The translations under genes and the position numbers were made by a program. Shown here in pieces: positions 1-6,635 of a stretch of 64,000 nucleotides of DNA (the first letter of the stretch is position 1; the number at the start of each line of letters is the position of its first letter). The stretch is from Methanobacteriota archaeon (GTDB lineage: Archaea; Thermoplasmatota; Poseidoniia; Poseidoniales; Thalassarchaeaceae): assembly GCA_018650285.1 (NCBI GenBank), contig JABIGF010000021.1, positions 1 through 64,000 on the forward strand. The letters run 5' to 3'. The notes beneath the pieces were generated by a model. That model saw nothing but the letters and a program-made list of their open reading frames with translations. It ran no database searches and was not told the DNA's origin.

Positions 1-308
1 GGGAAATCAGACAATGTTTTTCCTTTCATTGAAATTGAATTCTTTCTTTTCAAGTATTTTCCTTTACCAATGTTTTGAATTGTTCTTCTGGAACACCCAT
101 ATTCATCTGCTAGTTGACTCACTCCGATTTTCCCATTAGCATTTGACGGTAAACCATTCCACTTAGCCAATATTTCGGCAACTGCTTGGGAATCAAACTT
201 CCTCGCCACAATATCTTCGTTAAATCCGCGAGTAATTACAATATCTATGTTTGAATTCTTACTTCGACTCTGATTATAATGAAAACCCTTTGATTGAAGT
301 AGTACGAC
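1..308 (-). pseudogene. HTH-containing protein fragment, runs off the window
   Basis: The minus strand is open for about 102 codons from a TGA at 309-311 to the window edge. No ATG occurs until close to the edge; only internal GTG and TTG codons are present. The translation contains a helix-turn-helix-like stretch (LADEYGCSRRTIQNIGKGKY) of the kind found in HNH/NUMOD homing endonuclease and recombinase-type proteins. A basic tail (KYLKRK) follows. The missing start suggests a 5'-truncated remnant, but a gene starting at an internal GTG or TTG cannot be excluded. It lies next to the 3' end of the MazG-like gene. The family is inferred from the HTH pattern alone. Confidence 0.35.
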
Positions 309-342
309 TCAGAGGGTACGGGCTGAGCAACGCCTCAGTAAC

Positions 343-756
343 TCATTCATCACCAGTATACTCTGTCACGCGAATACCTAAGTTACCACGCCTAGCTTTT
401 CTCTGCATTATGCGGTCCATCTTTTTGTGAAAGGCAGACTCCAAGTCAACTTCCATCGCCAAAGCGTTACCAAGAGTCAAAATGAATACATCAGCCAACT
501 CTTCAGCAGCCTCCTCAGCAGGCTTTCTCTTTGTGATTGCAGCCGATAATTCACCCAACTCCTCAATCATTAGAGCAAGTCGGTAACCCATATCGTGACC
601 GTTATTTTCTGCACTAGCGAAATCGTGTTTAGCATGGAATTTAGCAACCCTGCACATCATCGTCTCCCAAGAACCATCTGGCAAACCTGTATCATCCAAA
701 CCCTCTTGATTTGGGTGCTCCATCCACTCATTCACGTCTATCGCTCTGTCACTCAT
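343..756 (-). CDS. MazG-like nucleotide pyrophosphohydrolase
   Basis: This 137-residue protein belongs by motif to the all-alpha MazG/NTP-PPase superfamily, which hydrolyses (d)NTPs or related nucleotides to monophosphate and pyrophosphate. The metal-binding signature is visible as EELGE at residues 65-69 and EEAAEELAD at 81-89, giving the EExxE...ExxD pattern. It is one MazG domain with an N-terminal extension of about 50 residues. The start at 756 was chosen because AGAGGAG precedes it at good spacing; an earlier in-frame start at 822 would overlap the upstream phosphorylase gene. The gene follows mtnP by 29 bases on the same strand, so both nucleotide-salvage or house-cleaning genes may be co-transcribed. 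Substrate cannot be read from sequence. Confidence 0.8.
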   Translation of the reverse strand: MSDRAIDVNEWMEHPNQEGLDDTGLPDGSWETMMCRVAKFHAKHDFASAENNGHDMGYRLALMIEELGELSAAITKRKPAEEAAEELADVFILTLGNALAMEVDLESAFHKKMDRIMQRKARRGNLGIRVTEYTGDE

Positions 757-785
757 AGCCACTCCTCTAGAGGGCCGGATGAAAA

Positions 786-1571
786 TCATTCGTACGCGAG
801 AAGTGCAGTCAAACAGCGCCAAATGATTCCACGCATATCTGCCGCTTTTGCCTCAACCGAATCGTGATCTATTGCTGCAGTCGCATCACTTGGGTTCTTT
901 CCAGCCGCCCAATTACTTGATGCGATTAGCCCGACATGAGGAATACCAGTTTCAGCAATCAATCTCGCCTCTGGCGATATTGTCATACTTGCTGCAGTTG
1001 CACCTAAACGAGCAAAAGCCTCAATTTCAGCAGGAGTTTCAAACTGTGGACCATTGACATGTGAAACCACATGGTCAAGAGTAAGTTCCTCATCACTTTG
1101 TTCACCTAGAATTGGTCGCAAAAGGTCGCGCAAGTCGCTAGGGTAGTGGTGTGTCATGTCAGCATGGTGAGCATGTTCCTCTGAGAAAGTAACAGGTGTA
1201 CTCACAAAATCAAGGGTGTGCTCTGCCATACCAACAATCCCAGGTGGGAAATGTGGGTCAATCGCTCCAACTGACTGAATTGAAACAATTACATCAGAAT
1301 TACAAGCTTGTGCCGCCTTAACATTAGCATGATAATTAATCAAATGAGGAGGTGTTGTCTTTCCATCACCATGGTGTCGGTGAATTACAAAAATCCTGCT
1401 ATCTGTCTGCCCTTCACGAGAAATAACCATTATTTCTGCTGGGACATCGCCATAATCAGTCTCTAATTCCAAGTTATCCAACATTGAAATTGAATATCCT
1501 GAATCGCCTAAATCTGCTTCTGCGACGAGTTGCTTCATGCCGGTACCGCCGATTACGGCGACACGCTGCAT
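786..1571 (-). CDS. mtnP: S-methyl-5'-thioadenosine / purine nucleoside phosphorylase
   Basis: A 261-residue protein of the PNP/MTAP phosphorylase family, normal length for it. It starts with a beta strand and phosphate-binding loop (VAVIGGTGM). The middle contains the family's IHRHHGDGKTTPPHLINYHAN segment in two parts (IHRHHG, then NYHANVKA) and the substrate pocket GPQFETPAEIEAF. The reaction is phosphorolysis of methylthioadenosine, or of a purine nucleoside, to free base and (methylthio)ribose-1-phosphate. Archaeal members often have mixed specificity, so MTA versus inosine/guanosine is not decided. It lies 12 bases downstream of the eS1 gene and directly upstream of the MazG-like gene on the same strand. 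Confidence 0.85.
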   Translation of the reverse strand: MQRVAVIGGTGMKQLVAEADLGDSGYSISMLDNLELETDYGDVPAEIMVISREGQTDSRIFVIHRHHGDGKTTPPHLINYHANVKAAQACNSDVIVSIQSVGAIDPHFPPGIVGMAEHTLDFVSTPVTFSEEHAHHADMTHHYPSDLRDLLRPILGEQSDEELTLDHVVSHVNGPQFETPAEIEAFARLGATAASMTISPEARLIAETGIPHVGLIASSNWAAGKNPSDATAAIDHDSVEAKAADMRGIIWRCLTALLAYE

Positions 1572-1583
1572 TCACTCATCACC

Positions 1584-2507
1584 TCACTCGCTTAGTCTTG
1601 CAATTAATTCGGCTTTCTTGCCGCCAACAGGTTTTCCTACTGCCTTAAGGAGTTCTTTGAGTTCTGCTACCTTTAGAGTTGATAGGTCAACATCACTAGC
1701 AGCGTCATCTGAATCTTCAACAACTTCTAGTGCTGCTTCTTCATCGGATGATTCTTCATCTTCTGAATCGCCTTCATCTTCTGAATCATCTTCATCCGAC
1801 ATTGCCTTCTCAAGTGCAGCAGCCTTCTTGGCTGCTCGCTCAGCACCAGCACGCTTCTCTTCTTCATGAATCTCATCAAGAGTTGGCCCATCTGCTGTAA
1901 CAACACCAGATTGAATCAACTGAACCTTACGGATCATCACGCTGCGTGTTGGCTGAATAATCTTGATTGCTTCAATCAAAGACTTTTCAACAGCATCAGT
2001 TAGGAATGCATTCTGAACTTCCAACCATGTAGAGCGTGCGGTGTATTGCAAAAGAGTGTCGCGCATCAACTTGCGCATCTGACTCTTCTGACTTGTCTTG
2101 AGTCGGTTTACTGCAACTATCACTGGCTTTACTCGAATGTAATATCCATCAGCAGTAACACAATCTACAACATCATCCACTTTACCGCGATGACGGCGGA
2201 TTTGACGGCGGATGTAATCGTTTTGAAGAGCGTGTCCAATGTACTCAGTTAGAGCATCTTCGCCACGGGTATCAACAACACGGAATCTGAGTTTGACGTG
2301 CATCTTTGAAAAGTCACCATCAACTTCATTTTGAGTGGTTTCATAAATTCGACCCATCAAGTGTTCGGGAGTTTCTCCCATTGTTTCTCCAATGACCTTG
2401 TATTGCCAAGGTGTACGTGGTGCTCGGATGGTAAACCAACGCTTTGACTTCCACTTATCCCTCTGCTTTCTTGCTGCTGCGCGTGCTTTTGCTCCTTTAA
2501 CGGCCAT
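1584..2507 (-). CDS. rps3ae: 30S ribosomal protein eS1 (S3ae) with C-terminal SAP domain
   Basis: Residues 1 to about 220 are the archaeal/eukaryotic small-subunit protein eS1 (S3ae). They have a basic N terminus and family blocks such as WFTIRAPR and MRKLMRDTLLQYT. The protein is 307 residues, well above the roughly 200-220 usual for archaeal S3ae. The extra part is a Glu/Asp/Ser-rich linker (about 225-272) followed by a SAP-like module at about 274-307 (LKVAELKELLKAVGKPVGGK...LI.RL). SAP modules usually bind nucleic acids. The extension is in frame without interruption, so it is a true fusion in this assembly. An intergenic region of about 200 bases separates it from the divergent gene at 2705. 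Confidence 0.92.
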   Translation of the reverse strand: MAVKGAKARAAARKQRDKWKSKRWFTIRAPRTPWQYKVIGETMGETPEHLMGRIYETTQNEVDGDFSKMHVKLRFRVVDTRGEDALTEYIGHALQNDYIRRQIRRHRGKVDDVVDCVTADGYYIRVKPVIVAVNRLKTSQKSQMRKLMRDTLLQYTARSTWLEVQNAFLTDAVEKSLIEAIKIIQPTRSVMIRKVQLIQSGVVTADGPTLDEIHEEEKRAGAERAAKKAAALEKAMSDEDDSEDEGDSEDEESSDEEAALEVVEDSDDAASDVDLSTLKVAELKELLKAVGKPVGGKKAELIARLSE

Positions 2508-2594
2508 TATTGAACACCTGTGGTCTGACGGGGGCTACCCCTTTAGCGTCCCGCCGACCTGCCCTCACTATTTCAACTCAACCTAACCACTAAG

Positions 2595-2622
2595 CGGGTG
2601 ACAAACCCACCCGTAGGGTGAC
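2595..2622. repeat. Small inverted and direct repeat in divergent promoter region
   Basis: CGGGTG at 2595-2600 can pair with CACCCG at 2608-2613 across a 7-base loop. GGGTGAC occurs at 2596-2602 and again at 2616-2622. It lies between the divergent eS1 and COG1325 genes. It could be an operator or a leader hairpin for eS1; nothing further supports either. Confidence 0.3.
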
Positions 2623-2704
2623 TTATTGAATTTTCAATCCAATTTAACCTATTCAAAGTGATTCCAACGGCATCATAAATTAGAGTCAGCCTTTGGCCGG
2701 AATA

Positions 2705-3193
2705 ATGGCACTTCCCATCCACCGACTTGAATGGTCGGTTCACGCTTCATCTGTAGCCAATATTGAAGCAATAGCAGACGCTATGTCTTGGCTTATTGGC
2801 GATGATGAATTAGTTGATATTGAGATGACAAAATCATTCCACACATCACCAATGTATATCATCACTGCATTTGCAACAAAAAAAAGTGAGGCAAGAGTTG
2901 CAATTACTAGACTTGGCCCAGTTATATTGACAGAGGTTGCAGACTCATTAGAAGATAGAATTGATGATGAAAATTGGCTTCATCTTCGTATCAAGTTAGT
3001 TGATCTAGTTACAGGTAACCTCACTCTAGTCAGCCCACATGAAAATGTAGAGTGTGTGAAAGGAAGAATGAAACTTGAGATATATCCCGGTAACGACGTT
3101 ACTGAAGTAGCCAAAAAACTCCTATTGGAAGGTTCTGAAGTTGCTCTACGCCGTGGCTTTCCAGAGAGCCCAATTAAAATAGAGAATGAGTAA
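2705..3193 (+). CDS. COG1325-type RNA-binding protein (exosome-associated, predicted)
   Basis: A 162-residue protein that looks like the archaeal COG1325 family, described as a predicted exosome-linked RNA-binding protein with a dsRBD-like fold. It opens with a short strand (IHRLEWSVHASS), and the body contains the NWLHLRIKLVDLVTGNLTL-type pattern and the block LEIYPGND. ATG at 2705 is preferred over an in-frame TTG four codons upstream. The gene is followed on the same strand by a ferredoxin gene 45 bases downstream. Family assignment rests on overall pattern and length, so confidence is moderate. Confidence 0.65.
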   Translation: MALPIHRLEWSVHASSVANIEAIADAMSWLIGDDELVDIEMTKSFHTSPMYIITAFATKKSEARVAITRLGPVILTEVADSLEDRIDDENWLHLRIKLVDLVTGNLTLVSPHENVECVKGRMKLEIYPGNDVTEVAKKLLLEGSEVALRRGFPESPIKIENE

Positions 3194-3237
3194 CTTCATA
3201 GAATAGTGGCTTGCAGCGACCATTCAGAGGAATTAGT

Positions 3238-3510
3238 ATGACTCACGTAGTAGTATCCGGATGTGTTGGAAAGAAGTACCAAGAATGTGTTGCTGTTTGC
3301 CCTGTAGAGGCGTTTAGAGAAGCGGACACATATCTTGTAATTGACCCTGATGAGTGCATTGATTGTGGCGCATGCATCACCGAATGTCCAGAAGATGCAA
3401 TCTTTGCAGACACAGATGTACCTTCAGAAGAAGAGGCGTGGATTGACCGCAATGAAACAGAAGCAGTCGACCTACCAGTTGCTGAAGGCGATTCACCAGT
3501 TCTTGCATAA
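3238..3510 (+). CDS. Ferredoxin, 7Fe/8Fe type
   Basis: A 90-residue ferredoxin starting at ATG 3238 behind a GAGGAA SD. Two cluster-binding segments are visible: an N-terminal one, C(8 residues)C-x3-CP (GCVGKKYQECVAVCPVEAF), and a classical CIDCGACITECPEDAIF. The wide spacing of the first segment is typical of seven-iron ferredoxins carrying one 3Fe-4S and one 4Fe-4S cluster. The C terminus is acidic, as in the DUF3470-like ferredoxins. It is a soluble low-potential electron carrier; its partner is not evident from neighbours. Confidence 0.88.
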   Translation: MTHVVVSGCVGKKYQECVAVCPVEAFREADTYLVIDPDECIDCGACITECPEDAIFADTDVPSEEEAWIDRNETEAVDLPVAEGDSPVLA

Positions 3511-3545
3511 ATTTGATAATAGAAATATTATCCAAATTTCGCAAC

Positions 3546-4529
3546 TCAATTGCCGCGGTTTTCCATCCTAACATCTAGGGTTTCAATTTCTAGACCTGGC
3601 ATTGGTGCTGCCATCATTGCTGAAGCTTCAGCAATCTTTTCGGGGTCTTTGAAGTGGTGAGTTGCATGAACAATTGCTTGCGCTGTAGTAACTGGGTCCT
3701 CGGACTTGAAAATTCCAGAGCCGACAAAAATTCCATCCATGCCTGTCTGCATTAGAAGAGCCGCATCAGCAGGAGTTGCAATTCCACCAGCAGAAAATGT
3801 CACAACAGGGAGTCTGCCCATTGATGTGACCTGCGTTAGAATCTCATTGACGCCTTCTATGCACTCTTCAATAGTTCCAAATGGTGTAGTCTCTAATTCA
3901 AGGGCGATTTCACTCATCTCCTCTATTTTCATGAATCCCCCGACAATTTGTTCAACGGCAAAACCGAAATCTTCGTCGTCACACCTTTGTAACCAATCAA
4001 TTTCCTGAGCAACAAGTCTTGCATGCTGCATTGCACTGACAACATTCCCAGTACCTGCTTCACCTTTGGTTCGCATCATTGCTGCGCCTTCGAAAATTCT
4101 TCTTACTGCTTCACCTAAGTTAGTACAACCACAAACAAATGGTATAGTAAAATCATTTTTTGGAATGTGATAAAATGGATCTGCAGGAGTAAGCACTTCT
4201 GACTCATCTACCATATCAACACCAAGAGCCTCTAAAACTCGTGCTTCCTCACTATGACCAATTCTTGCTTTGGCCATTACTGGAATTGATGTCGTCTCAA
4301 TAATTCCCTTGATAAGGTCAGGATGACTCATTCTTGCAACACCACCCGCTGCCCTAATATCTGCAGGGACTCTTTCAAGCGCCATTACTGAAGTTGCACC
4401 AGCATCTTCTGCAACTTGTGCTTGTTCTGGAGTAACGACATCCATGATGACGCCTCCTTCCTGCATTTTTGCAAAACCCCGCTTAAGCAATTCTGTGCCA
4501 TGTCGCATTTCTGTCATGTCAAAAGCCAT
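3546..4529 (-). CDS. pdxS: Pyridoxal 5'-phosphate synthase subunit PdxS
   Basis: A 327-residue TIM-barrel synthase subunit that makes PLP from ribose 5-phosphate, glyceraldehyde 3-phosphate and ammonia supplied by PdxT. Family hallmarks are present: [20 protein letters not shown], the catalytic lysine in [10 protein letters not shown] (Lys87), the second lysine in [11 protein letters not shown] (Lys155) and the phosphate-binding end [17 protein letters not shown]. Length is normal. The start is uncertain by a few codons because no clear SD is seen. The glutaminase partner PdxT is not in this window. It faces the ferredoxin gene convergently. Confidence 0.96.
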   Translation of the reverse strand: MAFDMTEMRHGTELLKRGFAKMQEGGVIMDVVTPEQAQVAEDAGATSVMALERVPADIRAAGGVARMSHPDLIKGIIETTSIPVMAKARIGHSEEARVLEALGVDMVDESEVLTPADPFYHIPKNDFTIPFVCGCTNLGEAVRRIFEGAAMMRTKGEAGTGNVVSAMQHARLVAQEIDWLQRCDDEDFGFAVEQIVGGFMKIEEMSEIALELETTPFGTIEECIEGVNEILTQVTSMGRLPVVTFSAGGIATPADAALLMQTGMDGIFVGSGIFKSEDPVTTAQAIVHATHHFKDPEKIAEASAMMAAPMPGLEIETLDVRMENRGN

Positions 4530-4583
4530 GTCAATCAAACCATGGGGTGGGTTAGTTGCTCATCAATGTTAGTAAGAGAAATT

Positions 4584-4850
4584 TTATTCAAGTGGGTGGT
4601 CAACACCCTCTTCACCAAGTACCCACTTCAGGCATTTGATGACCCCTTGCAGCGCTTTGTAATTCCTTGCTGCTTCTTTCATCCCTTCTTTGTCAGAATT
4701 TTCTCGGCACTCTTCAAACCACCCCTGCCACTCATCACCACGCAGCTCTGCTAGTTCAAGCATGTCTTCAATCTCATCCCATTGGCGGTCGTAAGAACGC
4801 TGGGGAGTCGGAGAGGAGTCGTCCATCGGAGCGCCCGCATTATTTTGCAT
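4584..4850 (-). CDS. Small acidic hypothetical protein
   Basis: An 88-residue acidic protein of no recognised family. It is predicted to be mostly helical, with tryptophans in a pattern (QWDEIEDMLELAELRGDEWQGWFEEC) that suggests a compact soluble helical bundle. The coding frame is intact and lies on the same strand as the coiled-coil gene upstream. An internal ATG at 4826 is an alternative start; neither start has a strong SD. No function can be proposed. Confidence 0.55.
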   Translation of the reverse strand: MQNNAGAPMDDSSPTPQRSYDRQWDEIEDMLELAELRGDEWQGWFEECRENSDKEGMKEAARNYKALQGVIKCLKWVLGEEGVDHPLE

Positions 4851-4919
4851 ATTTTAGTGTGATGCCGGATAGCATCCAATAAAGTCCATCGCAATACTGT
4901 TCTGCAATATTATTTGTAT

Positions 4920-5927
4920 TCATTCACTCTTTGTGGTCTTGCCACGGTGCCCACGACGAGGTGCGGTTGTCTTTCGTCCTTTGCGCCTTGATTTGGAAGT
5001 TGTTTCTTGTTCTTTACGACCAGCCGTCCCACCAAGAGAAAGTTCACCAGAGCCCATCAAATTTGAAACTAAATCAGCAGCCAGTTTCTCATCATCTTTC
5101 GGAGTTGAAAGAGAATCCTCAACTGATTTATTGTGAATTGTTATCCAAGATTTACGCTCATCACGAAGTGCTTGTAATTCACCACGTGCCTCAGTAACTT
5201 GAGCACGAAGTGCCTCTATCTGCTGATGTACCTCATCAGCATCACTTCTCGCTTTAACAAACATGTTGTGCAATCTATCGCCTTCAGCCTTTAGGAAATC
5301 ACGCTCTTCGAATTTTGGCTTGATTCCCTCCCAAACTTCATCAGCTTCTTTGTGATATTCGGTCATTTTCTTATGTTCATCATCGGCTTCTGCCTTCAGC
5401 AACTCAATAGAACCCTCTAAATCGCTAAGATCAATTTTTATTCTCAACTCTTCCTCAACAAGTGGTTCAAGTTCCTTTATTTTGTTCATAATAGATTTTA
5501 ATTTCTTCAGAATTTTGTTTTCTGCTTCTAATGTAAGGGTACCATCAGTCATCAAACGCTGTTCGAATTGTTCTACCTGGTCCCTATGTTCTGACAATTG
5601 CAATACAACTGATTTTTCACGATTTGATTTTGTTGATTTTGAGCGTGAAAATAAATTTCGAAGTTGTTCTTGAATTGCATCCCTGCGCGCTTGGTGGACT
5701 TTTGCCTTATTTCGTATCTCTTTTTGTGATTCAAGCAGGGCTTTTATCTCCTCTCGCAATTGACTGTATTGATTTTGCACACCATCTCTTTGGTCAGCAT
5801 TTGCACGTGCTGTTTCGTTATGTGTGCGGCGTTGATCAGAAAGCCTACGCATCCTTGTTTCCATTCCCTGAAGCCTCTCTTTGACTTCATCGCCCTCCGG
5901 GTCAGACTCTTCTTCATCCCGTGCCAT
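4920..5927 (-). CDS. COG1340-like coiled-coil protein with basic tail (paralog 1)
   Basis: A 335-residue protein made almost entirely of charged heptad-like helix from about residue 10 to 260. A short motif follows (LVSNLMGSGELSLGG), then a Lys/Arg-rich tail (KSRRKGRK, PRRGHRGK). It resembles archaeal COG1340-type coiled-coil proteins, whose function is unknown. Related genes lie at 9330, 10175 and 12829. The basic tail suggests nucleic-acid or ribosome contact, which is inference. It is downstream of the DtxR gene on the same strand. Confidence 0.7.
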   Translation of the reverse strand: MARDEEESDPEGDEVKERLQGMETRMRRLSDQRRTHNETARANADQRDGVQNQYSQLREEIKALLESQKEIRNKAKVHQARRDAIQEQLRNLFSRSKSTKSNREKSVVLQLSEHRDQVEQFEQRLMTDGTLTLEAENKILKKLKSIMNKIKELEPLVEEELRIKIDLSDLEGSIELLKAEADDEHKKMTEYHKEADEVWEGIKPKFEERDFLKAEGDRLHNMFVKARSDADEVHQQIEALRAQVTEARGELQALRDERKSWITIHNKSVEDSLSTPKDDEKLAADLVSNLMGSGELSLGGTAGRKEQETTSKSRRKGRKTTAPRRGHRGKTTKSE

Positions 5928-5975
5928 CGGCTTCGCCGACTCACCTATCCCATATCAAGGCGTCTTTGACAGTAG

Positions 5976-6626
5976 TCAATCCGTTCTAACCAAAATACGT
6001 GACTGAAGAGGCACTCCAACCATTATTTCAACACCATCAATAATCCATTTCCCATCAGAAGATTTGACCGATGAACCGACTGAAATACCAACATCCTTCA
6101 ACGTTTTTTCATCTGTGCCATCTACGATGATTAACTCAACTGTTGCAGCAACATCATTTGGTAAAGCAAATAATGGCAGTAACAATCTATCAACATCTGC
6201 ATTTACTACGCGTGATGCCGGTGGAATCTCTGTCCCATCAGGTGCTGTTTTTGGATAACCAAGTAAGCGGTCTATAGCAAATTCCAACTCATCGGTCAAT
6301 GCGTGTTCAAGCCTACAAGCCACGTCCTTAATATCACCACTAAAATCAAGCATTTGAACAAGAAATACCTCCATTAATGCCTCTCTTCTTTTGACTCTAC
6401 TCGCTGCTTGAATGCCTTGCTCATTGAGTGTTACTCCTTTGTACGGAACATGATTAACGAACCCTTTGGTTCCAAGTCGTTTCAGCATTTCACTCGCACT
6501 CGCTGCGGTCACACCCATCGCCTCAGCGACCTCACTTGTGCGAATTGGTTTCTCACTATCCTCCACATATATTTCAAAAAGGACTTTTAGATACATTTCT
6601 TGGTCTTCAAGAATCGGCCCAGCCAT
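5976..6626 (-). CDS. DtxR/MntR-family metal-dependent transcriptional regulator
   Basis: A 216-residue regulator with an N-terminal winged helix (residues about 5-65, with the recognition region TSEVAEAMGVTAASASEMLKR). It is followed by the metal-binding dimerisation domain (RREALMEVFLVQMLDFS, CRLEHALTDELEFAIDRLLG) with the family's Cys/Glu/His ligand pattern. A C-terminal FeoA/SH3-like segment spans about 145-216. Such proteins repress iron or manganese uptake genes when loaded with metal. It starts 9 bases after the stop of the zinc-ribbon membrane protein gene on the same strand, so they are probably co-transcribed. The metal sensed is not readable. Confidence 0.9.
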   Translation of the reverse strand: MAGPILEDQEMYLKVLFEIYVEDSEKPIRTSEVAEAMGVTAASASEMLKRLGTKGFVNHVPYKGVTLNEQGIQAASRVKRREALMEVFLVQMLDFSGDIKDVACRLEHALTDELEFAIDRLLGYPKTAPDGTEIPPASRVVNADVDRLLLPLFALPNDVAATVELIIVDGTDEKTLKDVGISVGSSVKSSDGKWIIDGVEIMVGVPLQSRILVRTD

Positions 6627-6635
6627 AGTAACACC

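Noticed and set aside
308-338. Possible terminator hairpin CTGAG/CTCAG after the MazG-like gene
   Set aside because: Stems are only five bases and no T-run follows.
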